Shown here: piece by piece, positions 1 to 6,652 of the stretch
Layout of the letters: every line of letters begins with the position of its first letter
Position numbering within the stretch: position 1 is the stretch's first letter
Source: a virus
IMG/VR virus record: IMGVR_UViG_3300025759_000174
Span: 1-44,651 of that record
Strand: one strand, 5' to 3'
DNA length: 44,651 bases
The notes under the pieces: generated by a model
The model's database searches: none
What the model was told of the DNA's origin: nothing
Seen by the model: the letters and a program-made list of their open reading frames with translations, nothing else
Program-made: the position numbers and the translations under genes

Positions 1-2
1 GA

Positions 3-248
3 TTCAGCGCGCCGATGGTGGACCAGGCAGCGCCTGCAAGCTGGCCCACGACGTCAACAGTCACCAGTGATCATAATCAAGACAATTGCCCTGCGTTCAG
101 GACTGACAAGACTGGGACCGTTCACACATTGCAAGCGTTCGATACTATGACAAAAGAAAATAAAAAAGATTTAGATCTGGGCCACTGTGGCAGCTGTAGA
201 CGTTGCTGGGATCCTGAAGTTAAGAATGTAGCATATGGCCAGCACTAA
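3..248 (+). CDS. Gp88-like phage protein, C-terminal part, cut by window edge
   Basis: The reading frame is open from the first bases and ends at 248, so this is the last ~81 residues of a longer gene. The segment MVDQ...WPTTSTV followed by CPAF and a final CGSCRRCW...NVAYGQH matches the C-terminal signature I know from the phage 'gene product 88' family, which ends in a CxxCxxCW motif followed by a Y..H tail. The role of that family is not established. The first ATG in frame (15) lies inside the conserved part and is not the real start. It converges with the leftward nuclease gene across a heptad repeat. Family assignment is fairly sure; function is unknown. Confidence 0.72.
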   Translation, partial: FSAPMVDQAAPASWPTTSTVTSDHNQDNCPAFRTDKTGTVHTLQAFDTMTKENKKDLDLGHCGSCRRCWDPEVKNVAYGQH

Positions 249-320
249 GAAATTTGTGTCCAATAACTTCAGCGTGGATTGCGCAGCACTCCACGCGGAG
301 AATAGTGAAAGGTTTGTCCA

Positions 321-425
321 GAGCGCCAAGCCGCAAGCTACAAGCCACAAGCAGCAAGCCGCGAGCAACAAGCCACAAGCCCTGAGCAACAAGGCTCAAG
401 CAGCAAGCCGCGAGCCACAAGCAAC
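321..425. repeat. 15-unit heptanucleotide tandem repeat, consensus RAGCNNC
   Basis: Fifteen consecutive 7-base units run without a gap from 321 to 425. Each begins AAG or GAG and nearly all end in C, with variable middle bases (for example AAGCCGC, AAGCCAC, GAGCAAC). The block is much richer in G and C than its surroundings. It lies where the rightward Gp88-like gene and the leftward nuclease gene converge and forms the last codons of the nuclease frame. Because 7 is not a multiple of 3, three units make a 7-residue pattern in any frame. It could be a transcription or replication signal or a slipped-strand expansion; nothing here decides which. Confidence 0.9.
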
Positions 426-718
426 CTAATATCTTTTCCTTCGTAAAGTTTCCAGTCGCTAGAAGCGAGGGACTTTACTAGGATAAAAGTATTCTTAGGA
501 TGTGTCACGTGGAACGCAATTTGATGTGGTGAGAACCTTATCTTATTACTTCGTGTTACTTTTAGCTCAACTGTAAAAAAGTGTTGGTGTTTATTATAAC
601 CAAGTACATCAGGAAGCCCAGGAACTGCCAAATTTTCAATACGATTCCAACATATTGTTGGCGTATTTTTCTTCAAATCTAGCCACAATTTTCTTTCAGG
701 TTTCACCGTAACTACCAC
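338..718 (-). CDS. PD-(D/E)XK nuclease (VRR-NUC / Holliday-resolvase-like)
   Basis: The 126-residue product has a compact nuclease core: E28, then GLPD with D37, then ELK (E51, K53), then SPHQ (Q66). This E-PD-ExK-Q spacing is typical of small PD-(D/E)XK enzymes such as VRR-NUC and Hjc-like resolvases, which cut branched or recombining DNA. The phage enzyme may resolve replication intermediates or serve packaging. The start overlaps the end of the upstream 2OG oxygenase gene by 7 bases. The last ~28 residues are encoded by the heptad repeat and are a low-complexity L/A/C/G tail unlike the core, so the natural C-terminus was probably altered by repeat growth. Confidence 0.75.
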   Translation of the reverse strand: MVVTVKPERKLWLDLKKNTPTICWNRIENLAVPGLPDVLGYNKHQHFFTVELKVTRSNKIRFSPHQIAFHVTHPKNTFILVKSLASSDWKLYEGKDIRLLVARGLLLEPCCSGLVACCSRLAACGL

Positions 719-1275
719 CCGTAGTTAAATGCTAATGATATTCTTTCTGAGTCTGTATTTGATAGTTCAACTGAGTGCTTCATCCATGATGGAAACAATA
801 ATAATAAACCTCTTTGAACAGGAATTTTCCAAGTTGTGTGAAAAACAGTTGATAGCTTTCTAACTTGATCTGAATATTCAACCATATCACCATAAGGTGA
901 ATGAAAGAGTATACTACCAGAATCTTTTGGTGCTTTTAAATAAAACACACCAGAAAATACACAACCAGGGTGAACATGTGCAATATTGTAATCACTTGAT
1001 TTATTTATGTTGACCCAAAAACCTTGAAGACGTAGATCATGTTTTATACCATAAGCCTCTTTAAGCAGACCCAAAGGATATTGCATATTTTCCTCGAACA
1101 GATCTATCAAAGCTCCTTTCGGTTGTAAAACAGGACTTTGATATCCACCCCTGTTTGAAATAGTAACTGAATTATATTTTGATTGTATTATTTTAATTTC
1201 TTCTTTGTACTCTTGTGGAATATGTCCTTCAATCTGGCCGTTAAATATTTCTGTTTTAAATAAGTTTTGAATCAT
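712..1275 (-). CDS. 2OG-Fe(II) oxygenase, TIGR02466-like (1 of 7)
   Basis: The 187-residue product has the double-stranded beta-helix signature of the 2OG-FeII_Oxy_5/TIGR02466 family: HVHP with H100 and H102 followed by SGVFYL, a distal KHSV (H167), and ERISLAFNY with R178 for 2-oxoglutarate. Members are taken to be non-haem iron dioxygenases that hydroxylate a substrate with 2-oxoglutarate and oxygen; the substrate is unknown. It begins MIQNLF, as does the oxygenase at 9672-10250, which suggests paralogues. It overlaps the putative glycosyltransferase upstream by 20 bases and the nuclease downstream by 7, so the three are likely co-translated. Confidence 0.85.
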   Translation of the reverse strand: MIQNLFKTEIFNGQIEGHIPQEYKEEIKIIQSKYNSVTISNRGGYQSPVLQPKGALIDLFEENMQYPLGLLKEAYGIKHDLRLQGFWVNINKSSDYNIAHVHPGCVFSGVFYLKAPKDSGSILFHSPYGDMVEYSDQVRKLSTVFHTTWKIPVQRGLLLLFPSWMKHSVELSNTDSERISLAFNYGW

Positions 1276-2164
1276 AATTTATATCCATATAGTTAAATTC
1301 ATTTGGTTGTAAGTAAACAGCTTTCTTTACAAACTCTAGTAATTTAGTAGGGTTTTTACATTTGTTATTCTCATACAATTCTTTTCTGTGAGGCATAACA
1401 CGATTTACTTCTTCATAGCCAAAGCCTGCTTGCCTACCTTCATCAGTTATAAGTCTTTTATTGGCATCACCAACTAAGTATAAAAACTGCCATCCTTTGT
1501 TTGTTGTAAAGGAAGAAGCCCCGTCCATGTCATGATGAGGATGAAACAAAGTTATCTCCAAACCACTTAACATACCTAAATTTTTATTGATTGCGGCGCA
1601 GACATAATAAAATACACTTTCTGTTGCAAAGGACTCAAACACATCAGGCATAAAACTATTATAATACTTTATAAGTTCACCATCATACAAAGCAAAATGA
1701 CAATTAAAACTTTCACCAGGTTTAAATGTATAGTGATTTTTTCTAACAATATCCCTAATGTAGTTATATTTACTATGAAAACTGTCATGAAGAACATATG
1801 CTCCAGTTATACCGTTGTTGTTAGACTTATGAAAGTCAACCATCTTATTAATAATATTTTTTTGATTGTTAGGCTCTACATCAGAAGAACAATACAGATA
1901 ATATTTATATCCAGGATTTAACTTACAATTAAGATTAAATGTTATGTTAACTGGTAGTTTATCTTCTATATAATTAATCTTTATGTCCTTACCCTTAAAA
2001 TGTTCTGTAAACTTTGTCTTGCATTTATCACTAACATTGCAGGCAGATACAGCAATGTCAAAGTCCTTTCTATACTCTAACCACTTGTCAATAATCTCTA
2101 TCCATTTATCTGTATTGTCATTCGCTAAACCACACAGATTGTAAACAAATAATATATCTTTCAT
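1256..2164 (-). CDS. putative glycosyltransferase (GT-A-like)
   Basis: The 302-residue product starts with a beta strand (KDILFVYNL) and carries YLYCSSDVE around residues 89-97, where GT-A glycosyltransferases place the acidic metal and nucleotide-sugar site. The rest is rich in aromatic residues and histidine, as in phage-encoded GT-A enzymes. There is no signal peptide or membrane segment. The stop overlaps the start of the 2OG oxygenase, pairing a possible hydroxylase with a possible sugar transferase. The start overlaps the preceding small gene by one base. The family is an inference from the fold pattern; donor and acceptor cannot be read. Confidence 0.55.
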   Translation of the reverse strand: MKDILFVYNLCGLANDNTDKWIEIIDKWLEYRKDFDIAVSACNVSDKCKTKFTEHFKGKDIKINYIEDKLPVNITFNLNCKLNPGYKYYLYCSSDVEPNNQKNIINKMVDFHKSNNNGITGAYVLHDSFHSKYNYIRDIVRKNHYTFKPGESFNCHFALYDGELIKYYNSFMPDVFESFATESVFYYVCAAINKNLGMLSGLEITLFHPHHDMDGASSFTTNKGWQFLYLVGDANKRLITDEGRQAGFGYEEVNRVMPHRKELYENNKCKNPTKLLEFVKKAVYLQPNEFNYMDINYDSKLI

Positions 2165-2388
2165 TAAAGTTTTTTAATCACTGTTCCCATACCACATTTA
2201 GTTGGTTCTACTGTAATAGCAAGTCTGTGTGTTTCTCTTACACCTAACAATTTATTTTCTAACAATTGAATGCTTTTAACATCATAAAAATCTCCATTAG
2301 GAAAAACAACCTGAACTCTTGCTTCTTGAGATACAGGAGTTGTCATAAATTTATCTAATATCTGTCTAAACAACTTTCCTTTAATCAT
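2164..2388 (-). CDS. small conserved phage protein, unknown
   Basis: The 74-residue product is basic at the N-terminus (MIKGKLFRQILDKF) and then predicted to be mostly beta strand (ARVQVVFPNGDFYDVKSIQLL, HRLAITVEP). It is soluble with no catalytic motif that I recognise. Short proteins of this make-up are common in marine phage genomes. It is the first gene of the leftward unit that runs through the glycosyltransferase, oxygenase and nuclease, since a divergent control region follows on its 5' side. Its stop overlaps the glycosyltransferase start by one base (TAATG). Confidence 0.6.
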   Translation of the reverse strand: MIKGKLFRQILDKFMTTPVSQEARVQVVFPNGDFYDVKSIQLLENKLLGVRETHRLAITVEPTKCGMGTVIKKL

Positions 2389-2464
2389 AATGAATCGGCG
2401 GCATCATCCAGTCTCCCATCCGACACCGCTGTCGACACTTGCTTTATACGGTATATTACCTTAT
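2389..2464. promoter_or_regulatory. divergent intergenic control region
   Basis: This 76-base gap separates leftward and rightward units. It is GC-richer than the genome. It holds the 8-base palindrome TGTCGACA (2430-2437), a small hairpin CGACA/TGTCG (2421-2434), and TATACGGTATATTACC (2445-2460). TATATT at 2452-2457 could be a rightward -10 element, which would put the start of transcription almost on the ATG at 2465 and give a nearly leaderless message. No convincing -35 is seen. The same bases can be read as coding if the oxygenase starts at 2390. Confidence 0.4.
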
Positions 2465-3043
2465 ATGTCAAATATGCAATCGAATACTGATTTACATAAG
2501 TTTGTACAAAGAATTAATTTATTAGATAATAAAAGTTGTACCGACATAATTGAGCACATTAACAAAGCGAGGAAGAGAGAACATAAATTTTATAATGTTT
2601 ACAAAAAAGAAACAGAATTTGAAAACTCACCTAAGATGGTTGTTGATGAATCAAAAGAGTTTGCTGAAATGAGTGGAGTAATTGTAGACATGCAGTACAA
2701 ATTTGTATCAGCATACATAACAGAGTTTATTAAAATGCCTTGGTTTACTACGTGGGCTGGTTACACACCGCCTAAATTTTTAACTTATTCAAAGGGAGAA
2801 GAGATGGAAATGCACTGTGATCATATTCACTCTATCAACACTGAGCCAAGGGGCATACCTATACTAACAATTATTTGTTTGCTAAATGATAACTTTGAGG
2901 GTGGTGAAATACATTTGATTGATAAGAATTACAAACTAAAAACAGGAGAGGCTATAATATTTCCATCTAACTTTTTATATCCTCACAAAATTAATCCTGT
3001 CAAAGAAGGGGTTAGACATTCAATGTCAACATGGGTTTATTAA
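2465..3043 (+). CDS. 2OG-Fe(II) oxygenase, prolyl-4-hydroxylase-like (2 of 7)
   Basis: From the ATG at 2465 the product is 192 residues. It shows the complete facial triad of the P4H/PKHD group: HCD (H117, D119), PHK (H174) and the 2-oxoglutarate arginine R184 in VRHSMSTWVY, with the usual EGGEIHL strand and LKTGEAIIFP loop between. It should be a soluble 2OG and oxygen-dependent hydroxylase of unknown substrate. An ATG at 2390 would add 25 residues, but those codons are GC-rich, proline- and histidine-rich and outside the fold, so I prefer 2465. No clear ribosome-binding site is seen for either. The small terminase starts one base after its stop. Confidence 0.83.
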   Translation: MSNMQSNTDLHKFVQRINLLDNKSCTDIIEHINKARKREHKFYNVYKKETEFENSPKMVVDESKEFAEMSGVIVDMQYKFVSAYITEFIKMPWFTTWAGYTPPKFLTYSKGEEMEMHCDHIHSINTEPRGIPILTIICLLNDNFEGGEIHLIDKNYKLKTGEAIIFPSNFLYPHKINPVKEGVRHSMSTWVY

Positions 3044-3044
3044 T

Positions 3045-3554
3045 ATGGGACTACCAAAAAAATTAACAGAAATGCAAATTAAGTTTGCTCAACTGCTTGT
3101 AACCAATGAAGGTAGAAAGACTCCAACAGAGTGTGCTATCGAAGCTGGTTATGCAAAAGAAAGAGCAACCATCACTGCATCAGAACTACAATCACCAAAA
3201 ACATATCCTTTAGTTGTTAAATACATTGGTGAGATTAGAGATGAATACAACAAAAAGTATGAAGTAGATTATAGTAAACATATAGCTGAACTAGGTAAGA
3301 TTAGACAAGCAGCATTAGCTAAAGGTGCATGGTCGGCTGCAGTAAATGCAGAAGTTGCAAGAGGTAAAGCAGCTGGATTATATATTGAACAAAAAATTAT
3401 TAGAACAGGTAAACTAGAGGATCTAACAGCTGAAGAACTTGAGAGTCGAATGAAGTTAATAATAGATGAGTACTCTCCGATTCTTGAGGGTGTTGATGAA
3501 AAAGAACTAAAAGAACAAGTGCTATTAAAACCAAAATCTCAAAAAGATTCATAA
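3045..3554 (+). CDS. terS: terminase small subunit
   Basis: The 169-residue product opens with a helix-turn-helix region (LTEMQIKFAQLLVTNEG, TECAIEAGYA) followed by an ITASELQSPKTYPLV segment, as in the Terminase_2/TerS family, and then a helical middle and acidic C-terminus for oligomerisation and contact with the large subunit. TerS recognises the packaging site on phage DNA. It is on the + strand, behind a 2OG oxygenase with one base between them, while the head genes run on the opposite strand at the other end of the window. No large terminase is in the window, so the usual terS-terL pair is split. Confidence 0.78.
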   Translation: MGLPKKLTEMQIKFAQLLVTNEGRKTPTECAIEAGYAKERATITASELQSPKTYPLVVKYIGEIRDEYNKKYEVDYSKHIAELGKIRQAALAKGAWSAAVNAEVARGKAAGLYIEQKIIRTGKLEDLTAEELESRMKLIIDEYSPILEGVDEKELKEQVLLKPKSQKDS

Positions 3555-3620
3555 TTATTTTCTAGCCATATATATAATTAAATAGCAGAAACCAATTAAG
3601 ATTAATAAATTTAATATCAT
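3555..3620 (-). CDS. 21-residue single-pass membrane micro-protein (putative)
   Basis: This tiny frame has an ATG preceded by GAGGT at good spacing. Its product is almost entirely hydrophobic (MILNLLILIGFCYLIIY) and ends in MARK, as expected for a single transmembrane helix with a positive cytoplasmic end. It lies two bases beyond the stop of the 2OG oxygenase at 3623 and fills the gap before the convergent terS. The role is unknown; similar tiny hydrophobic frames occur at 10247, 10327 and 14379. Short frames arise by chance in AT-rich DNA, so the ribosome-binding site is the main support. Confidence 0.42.
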   Translation of the reverse strand: MILNLLILIGFCYLIIYMARK

Positions 3621-3622
3621 AA

Positions 3623-4150
3623 TTACCTCATTGTAAATACCAGAACAAACCTACCACCTTTTTTAGGGAAGTTGGCATAGTGTGGCATCTTTGGAAAGAA
3701 AACACCTTTATATTTTTCAGGGAATATTTCTTTCATTTTTTTATTATTATCATCTAACAATACAGTTGATGATTTTTTATCCAAAGGATTATTTAAGTAA
3801 ACCAACAATTGATTATGTTCTATTTCATGATCTACGTGTATGGAAGATACTTTGGCTCCTGTTGGAAAATTAAAATTAATACATATTCTTAATACTTCTT
3901 TGTAAGATAATTTATTCTTGTTACAAAACTCATCTAATATTTTTATAAAATTATGGTAAAAAGGATGTAAAGGCTCATTCATTGTTCTTTCTTCTTTTCT
4001 ACGCAAAACAACGTGAGTAAAATTTTCAGCTCCGTCTGCCATGTTGACAGCATAGTTAGTATAATACATAGGAAACTTACTGCTTAATAACTTATCCTCT
4101 ATGAATAATTTACTTCTTACACTTAAGAAATTGTTATCTTCCTTTATCAC
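3623..4150 (-). CDS. 2OG-Fe(II) oxygenase (3 of 7)
   Basis: The 175-residue product has HVD (H105, D107), then LLVYLNNP, then MPHYANFP (H157) and GGRFVLVFTMR (R167), the order expected for a 2OG-Fe(II) dioxygenase core. The N-terminal half is helical and unlike the other oxygenases here. The start is a GTG at 4150 that overlaps the stop of the 59-residue gene upstream (GTGA), which supports this start by translational coupling. The family call is good; the substrate is unknown. It is leftward and converges with terS. Confidence 0.75.
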   Translation of the reverse strand: MIKEDNNFLSVRSKLFIEDKLLSSKFPMYYTNYAVNMADGAENFTHVVLRRKEERTMNEPLHPFYHNFIKILDEFCNKNKLSYKEVLRICINFNFPTGAKVSSIHVDHEIEHNQLLVYLNNPLDKKSSTVLLDDNNKKMKEIFPEKYKGVFFPKMPHYANFPKKGGRFVLVFTMR

Positions 4151-4326
4151 ACAACCTTATTTTTATTTGGTCCTTCTTTAATTCTATATTTCTGTGTACC
4201 AGTGGCACCAATCTCAACTTCTTGTCTTAAAACTTTATTAAGAAATATTTCATTCCACCCATTTTTGTAGGCTTCATTAGTTGGTCTTGATCTTCCGTCG
4301 TACTTTTTTCCTTTTTCTCTTTTCAT
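4147..4326 (-). CDS. 59-residue basic conserved hypothetical protein
   Basis: The product starts MKREKGKKYDGRSRPTN and is strongly basic and soluble. Its KYDGRSRPTNE..YK segment is of a kind I associate with small proteins of marine phages, but no function is known to me. Its ATG overlaps the stop of the upstream gene by four bases (ATGA), and its stop overlaps the GTG of the oxygenase downstream. These two couplings make it a real gene despite its length. Confidence 0.68.
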   Translation of the reverse strand: MKREKGKKYDGRSRPTNEAYKNGWNEIFLNKVLRQEVEIGATGTQKYRIKEGPNKNKVV

Positions 4327-4607
4327 ATTTTTATCTTCTCCATTTTAGATATTATACATTTTGGAAAAACATTTCTATCTGAAAATACTGCTTGCTCTGA
4401 ATCATAACTTGCGAAAGTCCAAACATGCTTATTGTCTTTAGCAAAAATATAAGCTGATGAAATCATTACAGCAGGTTTTAAATCTTTCATCTCAGACGCA
4501 TCTGCATGACCGCTGTCACCGCACGGATCTGTCCACACGATTTTATAGAAGTAATATTTTTTACCTCCTATCGTTGTATGTTTATATTTTGCCTTCTTTC
4601 GCTTCAT
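4323..4607 (-). CDS. conserved hypothetical protein
   Basis: The 94-residue product has a lysine-rich start (MKRKKAKYKHTTIGGKKYY) and a core with WTDPCGDSGHA, LKPAVMISSAYIFA and a WTFASYD strand. It looks like a small beta-rich soluble domain; the alternating pattern resembles proteins seen in many marine phages, but I cannot assign a function. It is the first gene of the leftward unit that ends with the oxygenase at 3623, and sits just beyond the control region with GTTACAAA repeats. Overlap with the next gene is ATGA. Confidence 0.65.
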   Translation of the reverse strand: MKRKKAKYKHTTIGGKKYYFYKIVWTDPCGDSGHADASEMKDLKPAVMISSAYIFAKDNKHVWTFASYDSEQAVFSDRNVFPKCIISKMEKIKI

Positions 4608-4768
4608 AAAGTTACTTATATAAGAGATATTTTATTATTTATATATTTATATACCCGAAATATCTTAAAATATTTGTAACTTTGTAACTTTTGGTTAAAA
4701 TATCCTTATAATACAATGACTTACGTGGTTACAAATATGCTCAAAAACGGTTACAAAGTTACAAATAT
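4608..4768. promoter_or_regulatory. AT-rich control region with GTTACAAA inverted repeats
   Basis: A 19-base perfect inverted repeat, ATATTTGTAACTTTGTAAC, has arms at 4670-4688 and 4750-4768. Each arm is a tandem pair of the 8-mer TTTGTAAC (GTTACAAA in the other arm). A fifth copy is at 4728-4735. Between the arms is TATAAT (4707-4712). A leftward promoter with TTGTAA (complement of 4729-4734) and TATAAG 18 bases on could serve the gene ending at 4607. 4608-4669 is very AT-rich. The pattern suits a repressor operator or a replication origin with iterons. The right arm also contains the stop codon of the gene at 4759. Confidence 0.6.
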
Positions 4769-4932
4769 GGTCCTTTCTCTTCGCGTATAGGTGGTATATT
4801 TAGCATATTAGCCACTTTTTTGACCTGATTATACCAGTCCCTCGCTGCTCGCTCCCTGTCTCCCTCCGCTAGTTTATAGTATCGGGCGGCGAGAAGATCA
4901 CACTTCCTAATTTCTTCTTTTATAAAATTCAT
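4759..4932 (-). CDS. 57-residue hypothetical protein
   Basis: The ATG at 4932 follows AGAGGG at a suitable distance and lies inside the 3' end of the RecB-like nuclease gene. The product starts MNFIKEEIRKCDLLAARYY and is helical and charged, with a GDRERAARDWY segment encoded by GC-rich heptads related to the repeat at 321-425. It ends in the right arm of the GTTACAAA inverted repeat. No family is recognised. The ribosome-binding site, overlap with the upstream gene and amphipathic composition support it. Confidence 0.55.
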   Translation of the reverse strand: MNFIKEEIRKCDLLAARYYKLAEGDRERAARDWYNQVKKVANMLNIPPIREEKGPYL

Positions 4933-5584
4933 CTACCCTCTTTAACCATTCCCATTTATGTTGCCTAAATTTTGCCCCATTTATGACAAACTTTTGAAAA
5001 AATAAATCAGGCGTACACATCAGTATCACACCCTGTTCAATTTGGGTCCCGTATATTTGGTCATGCGCAGTAGCATAGGCCACCAGCTGCAAATAATAGT
5101 CACCAATATATTCTTCTCTTTTCGGCTTGTTCGATTGTTTGAAATCAATTATACTTTCGCGTCCCTGATAAATCCCACATAGATCCGTAGCACCCGCATA
5201 GAGTCCAGGATAGTGTAGAACGCACTCAGACCCCCAAATTTCTTCCAAGTCAGGTAAACCCTTCTCAATGATTACTTTTGCCATTCTCTCAGCCTCTACG
5301 CCCTCGTCAGTTAGATCTAGGAGGCCTTCTCCAAGGATATACTTCTCTAAATAACTATGTAAAGCCGTACCCCTTGTAGCTGCCTTATTCTTGACACTTT
5401 CTGCTTCAGCAATTCCTACTCGTGCTTTCCACTTAGCAATAGCCGCTCGCTTCTCGTCGCTCTCTGTGCCAGACAAGATCGTCGTTACAGACGGTAGTTT
5501 CTCTTCGCCAACGTCGTAGTGTCTTTTATTATTTATAAGTTCTCTTACCGATTTAGGGTATTTATATTTTTTATTCCACTTCAT
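4907..5584 (-). CDS. RecB/Cas4-like PD-(D/E)XK exonuclease
   Basis: The 225-residue product has the RecB-type nuclease signature in order: RGTALHSYLE (H76, E80), GATD (D134), IIDFKQ (D147, K149) and YYLQLVAYA (Q166). These are the metal and DNA-binding residues of the PDDEXK_1/Cas4 group, which in phages serve as recombination or genome-processing exonucleases. No iron-sulfur cysteines are evident, so it resembles the phage exonuclease group more than Cas4 itself. It overlaps the HNH gene upstream by 14 bases. Residues around 44-50 (EKRAAIA) are encoded by three GC-rich heptads (5442-5462). Confidence 0.82.
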   Translation of the reverse strand: MKWNKKYKYPKSVRELINNKRHYDVGEEKLPSVTTILSGTESDEKRAAIAKWKARVGIAEAESVKNKAATRGTALHSYLEKYILGEGLLDLTDEGVEAERMAKVIIEKGLPDLEEIWGSECVLHYPGLYAGATDLCGIYQGRESIIDFKQSNKPKREEYIGDYYLQLVAYATAHDQIYGTQIEQGVILMCTPDLFFQKFVINGAKFRQHKWEWLKRVDEFYKRRN

Positions 5585-6203
5585 TAAATAAGTCTAACTG
5601 TTGTTTTTTCTTTTTCTTAAAATATGTTTTTGTCATACCAATAGTTTGTTTAGGATCAGAGAACCATGAATTTTGTTTTATATGGTCAAACTTACCATCC
5701 ATGTCTGCCGCTTTTCCACCTATTGAATTCTCTTTCGCAGTTGCCCATCTTAAATTACTAATTAAATAATTAGTCTTATTTTCATCAATATGATCTACGA
5801 TATATTTTTTAGGGTCATCATTTTTTATAAATGATTTAGCTATGATAACATGCATGTTGTTCTCCCACTTAGATACTGTACTATCAATACTAGACTTATA
5901 TAATTTTGCTTTAAAATAACCCTCCGGTGCTATGTAAGGAGATGTATGAGCTATTTGTTTCTCAGTTACAGATGCTATCCAAGGCCAAACAGCTTCTCTA
6001 TATATTTGAGGAAGATCTGTTCGATGTTTAGAAACTTGACAAAAAGGATGCCAACCTCCGTCTTTAAATATATAATATCTATCTTTATGCAAATTAGCAT
6101 TAGGAAAAATGTCTTCCAATTTTATAGCTGATGTCAAATCAATATCCCAATCATTAATAGGATAGGTAAGTAAGATATCTTTATTTTTTTTAGGATGAGC
6201 CAA
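5571..6203 (-). CDS. HNH endonuclease (HNH_3, free-standing)
   Basis: The 210-residue product carries a beta-beta-alpha-metal nuclease near residues 118-160: H118, then VDHIDENKTN (D137, H138, N142), NLRW (N150) and ATAKENS (N159). This is the HNH_3 pattern usual in phage homing-type endonucleases. The N-terminal ~110 residues are unlike the nuclease and may bind DNA. The C-terminus is very lysine-rich and ends in LDLFNEVE. It overlaps the RecB-like gene by 14 bases, so it sits in the operon without interrupting a gene. It may be a mobile endonuclease or serve host DNA breakdown. Confidence 0.8.
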   Translation of the reverse strand: MAHPKKNKDILLTYPINDWDIDLTSAIKLEDIFPNANLHKDRYYIFKDGGWHPFCQVSKHRTDLPQIYREAVWPWIASVTEKQIAHTSPYIAPEGYFKAKLYKSSIDSTVSKWENNMHVIIAKSFIKNDDPKKYIVDHIDENKTNYLISNLRWATAKENSIGGKAADMDGKFDHIKQNSWFSDPKQTIGMTKTYFKKKKKQQLDLFNEVE

Positions 6204-6548
6204 TTATTCACCTTTATAAAACTTTGATAATTTTTTAACATAATCTTTATCGTCAAGGAAGACATCGCGTCCGATACTCTCTTCCTTAACGCCGAGCGTC
6301 GTCGCTACCCTTTCAGGTCGTTGCTTAGGTTCAGAGGAACGCAATACTGCAGGACTTGTACCCCTAGCTCGGTCAATTTTTGAAACTCTTCCATTACCAC
6401 TTCGTTCTAAATCAGGCCATTTACATTGTATGGTATACTTACCACTGTCTGAAGCTATGACAATGTCATGTCCGTAAGGTTTATCATAAACCCAATGTTT
6501 TCTATACGTCGGTATGTCTATTATTGTATCAATGTTTTTGTTTTTCAT
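6204..6548 (-). CDS. conserved hypothetical protein
   Basis: From the ATG at 6548 the product is 114 residues; that start has GGAGAAAG about eight bases ahead. An ATG at 6584 gives 12 more residues but has no such site and lies within another small gene. The chain has a WVYDKPYGHDIVIASDSGKYTIQC strand-rich part and a charged R/E-rich part (RPERVATTLGVKEE) ending KLSKFYKGE. The ORF stops next to the HNH start. No function is recognised; composition and position favour a small regulatory or nuclease-accessory protein, but that is a guess. Confidence 0.6.
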   Translation of the reverse strand: MKNKNIDTIIDIPTYRKHWVYDKPYGHDIVIASDSGKYTIQCKWPDLERSGNGRVSKIDRARGTSPAVLRSSEPKQRPERVATTLGVKEESIGRDVFLDDKDYVKKLSKFYKGE

Positions 6549-6630
6549 ATTTCTTTCTCCCCATATACCAGTCGCCGGGTTCATAGTCCCATCGTTTACC
6601 GTGATGTCCTCTTACATCGGCGTACCACAT
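6529..6630 (-). CDS. 33-residue small protein (putative)
   Basis: The frame starts MWYADVRGHHGKRW and contains DYEPGDWYMGRKKYEK, a W/Y/D/G-rich composition typical of real small phage proteins and not of random AT-rich frames. It overlaps the following gene by 20 bases, the range used by its neighbours. The ribosome-binding site is weak (CTAAGA just upstream). Function unknown. It fills an otherwise empty gap between the glycosyltransferase and the hypothetical gene at 6204. Confidence 0.42.
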   Translation of the reverse strand: MWYADVRGHHGKRWDYEPGDWYMGRKKYEKQKH

Positions 6631-6652
6631 TCTTAGTTTAACTATTATTTTT

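Noticed and set aside
235-429. Rightward frame with S.K.QA heptads over the repeat
   Set aside because: The protein pattern follows from the 7-base DNA repeat; no ribosome-binding site, and it overlaps the cut Gp88-like gene end and the opposite nuclease gene.
2390-2464. 25-residue N-terminal extension of the oxygenase
   Set aside because: GC-rich, outside the fold, no ribosome-binding site, and these bases look like a control region.
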